From CAZKRL01 sp964555295 (GTDB lineage Bacteria; Bacteroidota; Bacteroidia; Flavobacteriales_D; Sanyastnellaceae), in NCBI GenBank assembly GCA_964555295.1, contig CAZKRL010000005.1:1-64000 (forward strand): a stretch of 64,000 nt of DNA, written 5' to 3'. The notes under the pieces are model-generated. The model searched no databases. It was given only the letters and a program-made list of their open reading frames with translations, and had not been told where the DNA came from. Of this stretch, positions 44,097 to 52,810 are shown one piece after another (the stretch's first letter is position 1; each line of letters opens with the position of its first letter). Made by a program: the position numbers and the translations under genes.

Positions 44097-45805
44097 TGAT
44101 GATAAAACGTATACTAACCTTCACTCTTCTCTTGATGTGTTTTACTGGTTCATTAACTGCGGGTATTAACCTGGGTAACTGGGGAGCATTTAACACGTCG
44201 AAATCAAATCATACGAGTTCAAGCGCCAGAAGCGTTGGAATGAGTTCCTCGATGCTAACCGGCACTTTTTCTTGTGCAATTACGCAAACCGATCCAAATT
44301 GCGTTGCTGCGCAGGAATATCTCCCTGGTTTGCAAACCCCGATTCTCCAAGGTCAGTTAGCACCCAGTTTGTTTTGTTACACACTTATGCTAAGTGGTGT
44401 CGATGTTACGGCGCAGTATCAAGATGTTTATTGTAATAATCCCGGAGCCCTTCCCAATGGAATAATTGCAGAGCCAATAGTTGTGAATACCGGTTCAATC
44501 AGTGGCTTGCAATCCGTTGCTGCTAATTCAATTAATAATTATTCATATCCTTCCGTTTCCGGCAATTATTATGCCTGGAATGTTGTAAACGGAAATATCC
44601 TCTCTGGTCAGGGAACCAGCACTATCACAGTGCAATGGTCAGATCAATGTGGCATTGTTCAGTTAGTTGAATTTGTGGAGGGTATTTGTCCCGCCCCAAC
44701 GGTGTGCCTTGATGTTCAAATCACAAGTTCGAATTGCGTTTTTCCAGGTTGCACACTAGCTGGCGCATGCAATTATGATCCTCTGGCCAACTCAAACGAC
44801 GGGAGCTGCCTATTCCCCAATTCGCCTTGTGATGATTTTAACCCCAATACCGATAACGATACATATAGTAATAACTGCGAATGCATAGGTATCGTTAATG
44901 TGGTGTCAGGATGCACTGATCCAAGCGCTTGTAATTACAATGCTTCAGCTACGCTAGATAATGGATCATGCTCTTACCCGGGTTGTATCGACGTGAACGC
45001 ATGTAATTTCAATGCTTTCGCCGGTTGCGCAGATGGTTCTTGTCTCTATTTAAGTCCGGGCAATATCCTTGGAAACAATAATCCGTTGGTGGGAAATTCT
45101 GAAGTTTATTCATCTACTTTGATAGATGGTGTGGAATATGTTTGGTCGGTTTCTGGTTCGGGTAATGTTGTAGCATCCAACAATAACGTGATTACAGTGC
45201 AATGGAATAGCACAGGTAATTATGTAATCGAGCTTACTGTTACTAACGGACCCTGCTCTGAAGTAACTGTCTTTAACGTTAATGTAGATTGCAATTTCCC
45301 GAGTGTCAACATTCTCGGAGATAACACTGTTCAGAATGGTACTATCGTTACTTTCTCTACGGGTATTATCGATGGCGCTAATTACGATTGGCAGTTGGTA
45401 TCAAATCCCGTTGGCGAGGCAAACATAATTTCCGGTATAGGAACCAATGCTGTGCAAGTTCAGTTTGGAAATAATTTCATTGGCGGAACACTGACGGTCA
45501 CGGTGGCTGCCGATTCATGCAGTGATAGCTTTCAATTGTTAGTTACCGATATTTTGGAAATGAATGACGACTCTAAAGCATTTGTCTTGTATCCCAATCC
45601 CGCCAGTGATGTGGTGAAAGTGGCTGGATTAGAGTCTAAATCAGGATATCGATACCGTATTTCTGATTCTTCAGGAAGAGTTGTTTTGGAAGGAAGGATG
45701 TTAAATGATCAGATTGAAGTGGATGCACTCGTGGCTTCGACATACCTCCTGGAGATCATCCGCGAAAATCAAATACCAATTCGGAAAACGTTCATTAAAA
45801 AGTGA
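44096..45805 (+). CDS. Cys-rich repeat and PKD-like T9SS type A cargo
   Basis: A 569-residue exported protein; signal peptide to about residue 22 (SLTA). Between residues 218 and 317 three copies of a Cys-rich unit occur: CTLAGACNYDPLANSNDGSC, CTDPSACNYNASATLDNGSC and CIDVNACNFNAFAGCADGSC, known from secreted Bacteroidota proteins. Two PKD-like domains (YVWSVSGSGNVV, YDWQLVSNPVG) follow, then a type A sorting domain (FVLYPNPASDVVKVAG, STYLLEIIREN, RKTFIKK). Probably a surface adhesin or structural protein. Its start overlaps the end of the ligase-like gene by one base, so the two are likely coupled. Confidence 0.87.
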   Translation: MMIKRILTFTLLLMCFTGSLTAGINLGNWGAFNTSKSNHTSSSARSVGMSSSMLTGTFSCAITQTDPNCVAAQEYLPGLQTPILQGQLAPSLFCYTLMLSGVDVTAQYQDVYCNNPGALPNGIIAEPIVVNTGSISGLQSVAANSINNYSYPSVSGNYYAWNVVNGNILSGQGTSTITVQWSDQCGIVQLVEFVEGICPAPTVCLDVQITSSNCVFPGCTLAGACNYDPLANSNDGSCLFPNSPCDDFNPNTDNDTYSNNCECIGIVNVVSGCTDPSACNYNASATLDNGSCSYPGCIDVNACNFNAFAGCADGSCLYLSPGNILGNNNPLVGNSEVYSSTLIDGVEYVWSVSGSGNVVASNNNVITVQWNSTGNYVIELTVTNGPCSEVTVFNVNVDCNFPSVNILGDNTVQNGTIVTFSTGIIDGANYDWQLVSNPVGEANIISGIGTNAVQVQFGNNFIGGTLTVTVAADSCSDSFQLLVTDILEMNDDSKAFVLYPNPASDVVKVAGLESKSGYRYRISDSSGRVVLEGRMLNDQIEVDALVASTYLLEIIRENQIPIRKTFIKK

Positions 45806-45824
45806 TCGTTGTGTTTTATGATAT

Positions 45825-45847
45825 AAAGGGGCTTAGGCCCCTTTTTT
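45825..45847. terminator. Rho-independent terminator between convergent genes
   Basis: AAAGGGGC and GCCCCTTT form a stem around TTAG, followed by T residues. It ends the plus-strand T9SS cargo gene and could also serve the minus-strand acyltransferase gene. Confidence 0.85.
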
Positions 45848-45861
45848 GCTTAGTAAGGTGC

Positions 45862-46962
45862 CTAGGTAGGCCTCTCTTTGTACTCGTTTCTTCTCTGGTA
45901 TAGCCTCTCAATACTGTTGAAACTCATTATTGCAATTGCCAGAGTTAATGCGAAACTTATCAAGGTCAAAACCAAATCATTGGGCGAATTCAATCGGGGT
46001 TCATACGATAGTAGGGAAAAGAATATGAAGGATCGAACCAACTCGTGTAACACATAGATACCAAATGAATACTTTCCTAAGAAAATGAGGATACGACTTA
46101 GGGTATTTACCGGCCTGCTGGCATCGTTGGTAAGCTGAAGTAAAACTGCCGACGAAAAGAGCAGAGTGAATAGAGTTGGAATATACACTTCATGAATTCG
46201 TATAATTCGAATCGTAAGCGCGATAAAAACGAATGATAATATCAGAAAAGTGAATGATATTATTTTTCGATGGCTTTGGAATAGCCCCCATACAGTTTGC
46301 TTGTGGTATGCAATGGCTATCAACGCTCCTGCAAAGACGGAATCCATCCGGCAATAGAAATGGGTGTATCTGCCAACATGTGTGCCGTCATAATACCTGA
46401 AGAATAATGCCATGACCCCGAGGATGGCAAGAATCCAAGTGATTTTTCTGATATTCAGAGAGTAAAATAATACCCCTGCGAGTAAATAGAATTGAATCTC
46501 AATCCCGAGAGACCAATAAATTGCCAGGAGGCGACATCCCATGGTGTTGTTCATGGCCATCCACTCATTCTGCAGAAATACAAAATAGCTGTACCATGGC
46601 ACCGATGTGTTGTAGGCCCATGGCGTTTCTTCGCCCAGGCCGTTAGAGATCGCAATCCAAGATATAATCAATACGATGTAATAGAGTGGAAGAATTCGTA
46701 GAATGCGATTTCTGATGAATTGTAGAAAAAAACCTTTCGTGTCTTTGTTGGCCAGTAAATTGCTGGTAATAAGAAAACCCGAGAGGACAAAGAATAAATC
46801 AACACCTGAATTAAAGTAATAGGTGAGTTGAAATAGATTTCGAATGTGCTCTGAATCATTGGGGTCAATACTTCGAGTAACGTAGTGAAAAATGACTACC
46901 ATCAAGATAGCAATTCCTCTTAATTCGTCTAACCCCGTTATTCTTTGAATTGTTGCCGGCAA
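45862..46962 (-). CDS. Acyltransferase 3 family membrane protein (OafA-like)
   Basis: A 366-residue integral membrane acyltransferase with about ten helices. The start LDELRGIAILMVVIFHYVTR holds the family Arg and His; FNSGVDLFFVLSGFLIT and RNRILRILPLYYI follow, all typical of acyltransferase 3. Members add acetyl or other acyl groups to surface sugars, using donors from the cytoplasm. The target here may be one of the surface glycans made nearby, but that is inference. It ends the operon with the type B T9SS cargo gene, ten bases downstream of it. Confidence 0.9.
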   Translation of the reverse strand: MPATIQRITGLDELRGIAILMVVIFHYVTRSIDPNDSEHIRNLFQLTYYFNSGVDLFFVLSGFLITSNLLANKDTKGFFLQFIRNRILRILPLYYIVLIISWIAISNGLGEETPWAYNTSVPWYSYFVFLQNEWMAMNNTMGCRLLAIYWSLGIEIQFYLLAGVLFYSLNIRKITWILAILGVMALFFRYYDGTHVGRYTHFYCRMDSVFAGALIAIAYHKQTVWGLFQSHRKIISFTFLILSFVFIALTIRIIRIHEVYIPTLFTLLFSSAVLLQLTNDASRPVNTLSRILIFLGKYSFGIYVLHELVRSFIFFSLLSYEPRLNSPNDLVLTLISFALTLAIAIMSFNSIERLYQRRNEYKERPT

Positions 46963-46972
46963 TTGTTAGAAT

Positions 46973-49024
46973 TTATTCTGTGCTCTTCAAAATCGTAACA
47001 TACCCGCTATAATTTCTAAAACTGCCATCCGATAAACGCAGTTCCAGAATATAATAGTAAACACCATCCGACACATCGCTGGGTACCCAGTCGTTCTTGT
47101 AATCATCAGAATGATAGGTGATTTTTCCCCAACGATCATACACCGTGAGTCGCGAGCCAGGATGAACCGACAGTGACGCAATGAAAAACGCGTTGTTATC
47201 TCGAGAGGTTCGAACATCACCACCAGCAGGGCCATCCGGCGTGATGATGTTCGGTATCTCCAATACGCAGCTTTCGAAAACTACATATACAGGGGTTACA
47301 CTCGGCCAGGTGCAACCATTGGTGTCCTCTGCAATCACATCATATCGTCCGGGTTGCAACTCCACGGTTTGAACATCCGCAATGGTGTCCTGTGATTCAT
47401 TAACCCATAGATAGGATTGGAAACCATTGGGTGCTGATATAATCACCGGATTAGGGTCATCGCAAACTAGTGTATCATAAATGGCAAGGTTTATCTCGGG
47501 ATTCTCAAACATCGCTATGGTGATGGTATCAGTATCAACACACTCAGGCGATGTCTCCACAGTGAGAGTATAAGTGCCGGGCTCCGAAACACCCAGTGAA
47601 GATGAAGTGGCGCCAGTGCTCCACAAATAACTGATGTAGTCACCATTGGGTGTTAGTGTAATGGTGTCTCCTTCACAAAAGCTACTATTCAAATCCAGTG
47701 GATTCGATTTTCCGAAATCCGAGAAATAACCGTAACGACATCCTCCACTACCGCCATTGATCGTGCCCAAATGAAATAGGCCGGCTGAATTTTCAACCAC
47801 GGTAAAATCACCCGCTGGAACTGTTGCATTATCGAATGGAAATTGGGCACTCTTCCACACACCGTTCGTGCCTGGTACATCAGTAAATGCATTCGCAGGA
47901 AGTAGACCAGCGTTTCCATTCATCGTAAAACTGTTTACGTTTTCAGACCGGGTCATGAGATTCACCCCGAAAATGCCATCTACACTGCGCACGAAAAACA
48001 CCTTGCGTGAACCGGTGCAAACGATGGGTGGTAATACGGCCTCCGCCAATTCACATCCTTCGCCCGTGGCATGCAATACATAGGCAGGCAAACTGGTTTG
48101 AATGAAGGTGGTGGCATTGGTTACTATTCCTTGCCATTGTTCACCCGTTTGCAATGTGGCTGAAGCCGTTGGTGATCCATCTAAAAAAACCTCGGTATTA
48201 TCCTCAGTGGCAAGAACAAAAAAACTCTCGCCGGCGTCAGGAGAAAGGAAGCCGCGCATTACGATATAATCTGTTCCGATGAGATCCGTTGGAATGACCT
48301 GATCGCCCATGATATCAGCACATCCACCATTGGCAACAGAATCATCCTTTATCGTTATGGCAATGGGCTTATTGGATGTTATGTGTGTGCCGGCGGGTCG
48401 CTCTCCTGCCTGATTGCCTATAGATGCCACCGAGAATGTTTCACCACGATCAAGTGTAATTGTAAATGGAATTCCCGCCACATGACCTGCCACATCCACG
48501 GATGGCGTAATGGTTACTGATGTATTGTTTTCGGTAGCTACAATATCAATAGAAGCCAAGGGTAATGGGGCATAACCACCACCGTTCCAAACCGTCTGAA
48601 AGGGCGTATAGAATTCCGTTCCCAGCGCATTTCTGCCTTTCAATGCGAAAATCTCCGGATTGCACTGACATGATGTAACCAACTCGTAATATGCGGTGAT
48701 GGGCTCGTTGGAGCGAATACGAATGCCCTTGTTCAATACTGTATTAGATGGCACGTTTTCAAGAGCTACGAGATACGGCGTCATGTCGACATTGATGGCT
48801 GCATTGGCAGCCACGTTGACCGTAATGGGCGAAAATTGTGGATTGGCCGGCTGGTCAATGACAACATCAGCCGCATCACCGAATGAAGCAATTCTAAAAA
48901 CCACTGGTGCATCTCCATGTCCTGAAGTAGCATCAGGGGCAACAAACCAAAACAGGGTGTCAATCTGTGCCGAAAGTCTTCCGCACATCAAGAAATATAG
49001 AAATAGTATAATGATGTTTTTCAT
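46973..49024 (-). CDS. IgGFc-binding-like protein with T9SS type B (gliding-associated) sorting domain
   Basis: I start it at the ATG at 49024 (683 residues), giving a normal signal peptide (MKNIIILFLYFLMCGRLSAQ); an ATG at 49114 adds 30 unlikely residues. Residues about 25-420 match the IgGFc-binding N-terminal family (ITAYYELVTSCQCNPEIFALKG, given in two parts: ITAYYELV, CQCNPEIFALKG; then GTEFYTPFQ, GERPAGTHITSNKPIAIT). Then two short Ig or PKD-like parts (YISYLWSTGATSSSLG). The end, ITPDGPAGG, LTVYDRWGKITYHS and YYYILELRLSDG, is the gliding-motility type B sorting domain. Probably an outer-surface adhesion protein. Confidence 0.87.
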   Translation of the reverse strand: MKNIIILFLYFLMCGRLSAQIDTLFWFVAPDATSGHGDAPVVFRIASFGDAADVVIDQPANPQFSPITVNVAANAAINVDMTPYLVALENVPSNTVLNKGIRIRSNEPITAYYELVTSCQCNPEIFALKGRNALGTEFYTPFQTVWNGGGYAPLPLASIDIVATENNTSVTITPSVDVAGHVAGIPFTITLDRGETFSVASIGNQAGERPAGTHITSNKPIAITIKDDSVANGGCADIMGDQVIPTDLIGTDYIVMRGFLSPDAGESFFVLATEDNTEVFLDGSPTASATLQTGEQWQGIVTNATTFIQTSLPAYVLHATGEGCELAEAVLPPIVCTGSRKVFFVRSVDGIFGVNLMTRSENVNSFTMNGNAGLLPANAFTDVPGTNGVWKSAQFPFDNATVPAGDFTVVENSAGLFHLGTINGGSGGCRYGYFSDFGKSNPLDLNSSFCEGDTITLTPNGDYISYLWSTGATSSSLGVSEPGTYTLTVETSPECVDTDTITIAMFENPEINLAIYDTLVCDDPNPVIISAPNGFQSYLWVNESQDTIADVQTVELQPGRYDVIAEDTNGCTWPSVTPVYVVFESCVLEIPNIITPDGPAGGDVRTSRDNNAFFIASLSVHPGSRLTVYDRWGKITYHSDDYKNDWVPSDVSDGVYYYILELRLSDGSFRNYSGYVTILKSTE

Positions 49025-49120
49025 ATCGGTAGTGATGCGAAAATTACGAAAACCACTATACACATTCATAGATCTAATGACGGAAGCGATAAGCCTGCCC
49101 TCCAATATCATCATACGTTT

Positions 49121-49128
49121 TACATTTG
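49121..49128 (+). promoter_or_regulatory. -7 box of prfC
   Basis: TACATTTG, an exact TAnnTTTG match followed by CGGCCGC, ends 13 bases before the prfC ATG at 49142. No clear -33 element. Confidence 0.5.
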
Positions 49129-49141
49129 CGGCCGCTTATCT

Positions 49142-50740
49142 ATGAGTATCCAATCCGAAATCGCGCGTCGCAAGACTTTCGCCATCATCTCTCACCCCGA
49201 TGCGGGTAAAACCACCTTGACTGAAAAGTTGCTTTTGTTTGGTGGTGCTATTCAAACGGCAGGGGCTGTAAAGAGCAATAAGATTACAAAAACAGCGGCT
49301 TCCGATTTCATGGAAATCGAGAGGCAGCGCGGAATTTCGGTGGCAACATCGGTAATGGTCTTTGAATACAACGGGGTTCAGGTGAACTTGCTGGACACAC
49401 CCGGCCACAAAGATTTTGCAGAAGACACGTATCGAACGCTCACAGCTGTTGACAGCGTTATTCTTGTCATCGATAGCGTAAAGGGAGTGGAAACACAAAC
49501 GCGTCGACTGATGGAGGTATGCAGGATGCGTGATACACCGGTGATTGTATTCATCAATAAAATGGATCTTGAGGGCCAAGACGCGTTCGATTTGCTCGAT
49601 GAACTCGAGGCCGAATTGAATATCAAAGTACAGCCATTGTCGTGGCCTATTTCAAAAGGATATTCATTCAAAGGCGTCTATAAAATTTATGATCAAACAT
49701 TGAATTTGTTTGAGTCGCTGAAAACAAAAGTGAATGATGAAATTGTATCTATCGATGACCTCAGCGATCCCGCGCTTGATCAATTGGTGGGTGAATACGC
49801 CAGTCAACTTCGTGAAGATGTTGAGCTCATCAATTCGGTGTATGATGGATTCAATCGGGATAAATATTTGGCCGGTCAGCTCGCTCCGGTATTCTTCGGT
49901 TCGGCAATGAACAACTTCGGGGTAAAAGAGTTGCTCGATAAATTCTTGGAACTCGCTCCCAACCCCAGATTCAGAGAATCTAATTCACGCAGAGTGGAAC
50001 CCGCTGAAACAAAATTCTCGGGCTTTGTTTTTAAAATTCATGCCAACATTGACCCGCGCCATCGCGACCGAATTGCATTCCTTCGCGTCTGCAGCGGCAT
50101 GTTCGAAAGAAATAAATTCTACCATCACGTTAGACTCGACAAAGATTTTAAATATCCCAACCCCGTAACCTTTATGGCCTCTGCTAAAACCACTATTGAT
50201 GAGGCATACGCGGGTGATGTCATCGGATTATACGATACCGGAAATTTCAAAATCGGCGACACGCTCACCGAGGGAGAGGAAATGATGTTTCAGGGAATTC
50301 CCAGTTTTTCTCCTGAGATTTTCAAAGAGCTGGTGAATAAGGATCCGATGAAAAGCAAACAGCTCGACAAAGGGATCAGGCAACTTACTGAAGAAGGTGT
50401 TGCGCAGTTGTTCATTCAGGAACCCGGCAACAGAAAGATTGTGGGTACAGTAGGTGAACTTCAATTTGAAGTAATACGATACCGACTTGAACATGAATAC
50501 GGTGCCAAGTGCGAGTTCGAGTCGAAGAATTACTATAAGGCTTGCTGGATCACGACCACATCCGATGATAAACTGACGGAATTCAAACGTATCAAGGGAC
50601 AGAATATGGTGAAAGACAAAGACGACAATGATGTCTATCTGGCACCTTCTTCTTTTATGCTCGATATGGAACGCAAAAATTATCCCGAGCTGGAATTCCA
50701 TTTTACCTCAGAGTTCAAGACGTCAGCTCAACATGAATGA
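49142..50740 (+). CDS. prfC: Peptide chain release factor 3
   Basis: A 532-residue translational GTPase that removes RF1 or RF2 from the ribosome after termination. G1 is SHPDAGKTTLTEKL (17-30); switch I has RQRGISVATSVM; G3 is LLDTPGHKDFAEDTYR; G4 is NKMDLEG. The C-terminal part EGVAQLFIQEPGNRKIVGTV in two pieces, and QFEVIRYRLEHEYGAKC, is typical of RF3. It overlaps the next gene by eight bases. Confidence 0.95.
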   Translation: MSIQSEIARRKTFAIISHPDAGKTTLTEKLLLFGGAIQTAGAVKSNKITKTAASDFMEIERQRGISVATSVMVFEYNGVQVNLLDTPGHKDFAEDTYRTLTAVDSVILVIDSVKGVETQTRRLMEVCRMRDTPVIVFINKMDLEGQDAFDLLDELEAELNIKVQPLSWPISKGYSFKGVYKIYDQTLNLFESLKTKVNDEIVSIDDLSDPALDQLVGEYASQLREDVELINSVYDGFNRDKYLAGQLAPVFFGSAMNNFGVKELLDKFLELAPNPRFRESNSRRVEPAETKFSGFVFKIHANIDPRHRDRIAFLRVCSGMFERNKFYHHVRLDKDFKYPNPVTFMASAKTTIDEAYAGDVIGLYDTGNFKIGDTLTEGEEMMFQGIPSFSPEIFKELVNKDPMKSKQLDKGIRQLTEEGVAQLFIQEPGNRKIVGTVGELQFEVIRYRLEHEYGAKCEFESKNYYKACWITTTSDDKLTEFKRIKGQNMVKDKDDNDVYLAPSSFMLDMERKNYPELEFHFTSEFKTSAQHE

Positions 50741-51137
50741 AAAGACGTTGATCTTGATTCGGGGACTGCCCGGTAGCGGAAAAACCAGTTTTGCGAAAAT
50801 CATATCTGAGAGTGGCAAATATCCCGTTTTTGAAATCGACGATTATTTCACCGATGAACAGGGCTATTACTCATTCCGCTGTGATGAGAACCACCTGGCT
50901 TACAAACAATGCCTTGAAAAAGTGGAGGCGGCCATGCATTCGGATTGCACGAAAATCATTGTGGCCAATACTTTCACGATGGAATGGGAAATTGAGCCCT
51001 ATTTGCGATTGGGATCAGCGCATAGTTACAAAACACACGTTATGGTAATGGAAAATCGTCACGGCAATTCCAACGTCCATTCTATTCCGGAAGAACATAT
51101 TCAACGCATGAGAGAGAAGTTCAAAACTTTTCTATGA
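50733..51137 (+). CDS. Small P-loop kinase-like protein
   Basis: A 134-residue protein consisting of a P-loop NTPase domain. Walker A is GLPGSGKTS (11-19). IDDYFTDEQGYYSFRCDENHL and VANTFTMEWEIEPYLRLG follow, as in the AAA_33/N4BP2-type kinases related to polynucleotide kinase. The start at 50733 is chosen because the longer frame from 50628 runs inside prfC; the overlap with prfC is eight bases. The substrate is unknown; a nucleic acid or small molecule would fit. Confidence 0.8.
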   Translation: MNEKTLILIRGLPGSGKTSFAKIISESGKYPVFEIDDYFTDEQGYYSFRCDENHLAYKQCLEKVEAAMHSDCTKIIVANTFTMEWEIEPYLRLGSAHSYKTHVMVMENRHGNSNVHSIPEEHIQRMREKFKTFL

Positions 51138-51167
51138 ACTGATTCATTCAAGTTTTGTTTCTTCTTT

Positions 51168-51749
51168 ATGAAATGGACACTTGCCTTCGGAATGATCGCG
51201 GTTGCGATTTTCTCCATATACAGCTTTAGAAATTATGTATCACCTCAACGCAAATCTGAAATGATTGCAACAACACCAAAGTCATTTTATGACTTGAGCT
51301 ATCAAGACATTCATGGGAACTCAGTGAGTATGTCGACATATAAAGGCAAATACATTTTATGCGTGAATGTAGCAAGCAAATGCGGTAATACACCGCAGTA
51401 TAAAGCGCTTCAGAGCGTCAGTGAAAAATACAAAGACAAGCTTGTCATCATTGGTTTTCCCTGTAACCAGTTCTTGGGCCAGGAGCCAGGATCGGAGTCG
51501 GAGATTGAGAGTTTTTGTCAGAAAAATTACGGAGTCACATTCCCTCTTTCAGCAAAATTAGATGTTAAGGGGAAGGATCAGCATCCAGTTTATACATGGC
51601 TTACTTCGAAAGAATTGAATGGTGTTTCCGACGACAAGGTGGATTGGAATTTTCACAAAGTGCTTATTTCCCCTGAAGGTAAGTGGCTCAAGGCATTCTC
51701 AGCGTCTACGGCTCCTGACAGTCAGGAGATTGTTGGAATGATAAAGTAA
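51168..51749 (+). CDS. Glutathione peroxidase family thiol peroxidase
   Basis: A 193-residue Cys-type peroxidase. A hydrophobic N-terminal segment (about 5-20) followed by a charged stretch indicates a signal anchor or export, so it likely protects the periplasm. The peroxidatic Cys72 lies in NVASKCGNTPQY, the Gln in FPCNQFLGQEPGS and the Trp in VDWNFHKVLIS, the family triad. Bacterial members usually use thioredoxin rather than glutathione. It has no obvious operon partner. Confidence 0.92.
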   Translation: MKWTLAFGMIAVAIFSIYSFRNYVSPQRKSEMIATTPKSFYDLSYQDIHGNSVSMSTYKGKYILCVNVASKCGNTPQYKALQSVSEKYKDKLVIIGFPCNQFLGQEPGSESEIESFCQKNYGVTFPLSAKLDVKGKDQHPVYTWLTSKELNGVSDDKVDWNFHKVLISPEGKWLKAFSASTAPDSQEIVGMIK

Positions 51750-51862
51750 CTTTCCCGGATTTTTGTCTCAGGTAATTTGAATTGAAAGCCTTATGGCTTG
51801 AACGTTGTCTCTTTTTTGTTCTTGGATGGATAATCTTGTAATCGTTCACTGATTACAGTAAT

Positions 51863-51870
51863 TAGATTTG
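51863..51870 (+). promoter_or_regulatory. -7 box of the NadR-like ATPase gene
   Basis: TAGATTTG, an exact TAnnTTTG match followed by CGGCGC, lies 25 bases before the ATG at 51896. CTTG at 51835-51838 is 24 bases upstream of it, slightly beyond the normal spacing. Confidence 0.5.
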
Positions 51871-51895
51871 CGGCGCTTTTGAATTTGTTCTGTTT

Positions 51896-52441
51896 ATGAT
51901 TCGAATCGCCATTACAGGCCCTGAATGCTCGGGTAAGACAGCTTTGACGAACTGGTTGTCAGAGAAAATCTTTGATGTGCGCGCTATGCCTGAGCACTCC
52001 AGACACTATTTGGAAAGTAAGAAGTTGGGTGTGTTGTACAGTAATGCTGACATCATTAACATCGGTCGTGAATTATCTATCAAGATGTCAAAAGCATTTC
52101 GCTCCGACCATGATGTTTTGATTTGCGATACGGATTTCTACGTACTCGATATTTGGTGGAGGGAGAAAGTGGGTGAGAGCAATCTGGAGTTTGAGGAGTA
52201 CAAGCAAACTTTCGATTTTGATTTATTCATATTATGTAAGCCCGATTTGAAATGGGAACCTGATCCGCTTAGGGAGAATCCACACGATAGAGACAGATTG
52301 TTCGAAATCTATAAAAATGCCTTGGAAGAGGATGATAGAAGCTTTTTAATTGTCTCAGGATTGGGTGAGGCAAGAATGCAACCCGTGCTCGATAAAATAT
52401 TAAGACGGTTTCCAAATCTTATGTTGAAAGAAGAAGGGTAA
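51896..52441 (+). CDS. NadR-like AAA ATPase / nucleoside kinase-like protein
   Basis: A 181-residue P-loop protein of the AAA_28 group, related to the ribosylnicotinamide kinase half of NadR. Walker A is TGPECSGKTALTNWLS (8-23); VRAMPEHSRHYLESK is the NadR-type segment after it; VLICDTDFYVLDIWW holds the Walker B-like Asp; KPDLKWEPDPLRENPHDRDR is the lid. It lacks the adenylyltransferase half. A role in NAD salvage or another nucleoside phosphorylation is possible. Its last 42 bases overlap the end of the opposite vanZ-like gene. Confidence 0.8.
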   Translation: MIRIAITGPECSGKTALTNWLSEKIFDVRAMPEHSRHYLESKKLGVLYSNADIINIGRELSIKMSKAFRSDHDVLICDTDFYVLDIWWREKVGESNLEFEEYKQTFDFDLFILCKPDLKWEPDPLRENPHDRDRLFEIYKNALEEDDRSFLIVSGLGEARMQPVLDKILRRFPNLMLKEEG

Positions 52442-52810
52442 AATCCTTCTATGTGCAATCCAAGCGCCAGCTGCTATTCCTAAGAAATCTGCTGTTAGGT
52501 CAGCCCATTCGAAATTTCTGTATATCGTCATTTTATCCTGCAAAATTTCCATGATTGTGGCATAGGAAATGAGACTTATCAAGGAAAGTGTCCAGTTATT
52601 TTTCTTGATCGAAAGGTGCGCAAGGCATCGAGAGAACGAGAAGGTGGTCAAGAAGAACATGATGAAGTGAAATACTTTATCAAGTCCAATGATAACCAGT
52701 ATTTTATCATGTAGCGGTGGAACTTTGCCGAGGTGCATATAAGTCACTATCGAAAATAACGCGATAGTAAAAGTTATTGCGCGATTACCTATAAAACTAT
52801 GTTTAGTCAA
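52400..52810 (-). CDS. VanZ family membrane protein
   Basis: A 136-residue protein with four hydrophobic segments. Family marks are IGLDKVFHFIMFFLTTF and the end block EILQDKMTIYRNFEWADLTA followed by DFLGIAAG. VanZ-like proteins are linked to low-level teicoplanin resistance in enterococci, but in most bacteria the role is unknown and probably concerns the envelope. Its start overlaps the recN stop by eight bases, so it ends the coaBC-recN operon. Its 3' end runs 42 bases into the opposite NadR-like gene. Confidence 0.85.
   Translation of the reverse strand: MTKHSFIGNRAITFTIALFSIVTYMHLGKVPPLHDKILVIIGLDKVFHFIMFFLTTFSFSRCLAHLSIKKNNWTLSLISLISYATIMEILQDKMTIYRNFEWADLTADFLGIAAGAWIAHRRILPFFFQHKIWKPS

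Noticed and set aside
49025..49114. Longer start of the type B cargo gene at 49114
   Set aside because: The ATG at 49024 begins a normal signal peptide; the extra 30 residues hide it.
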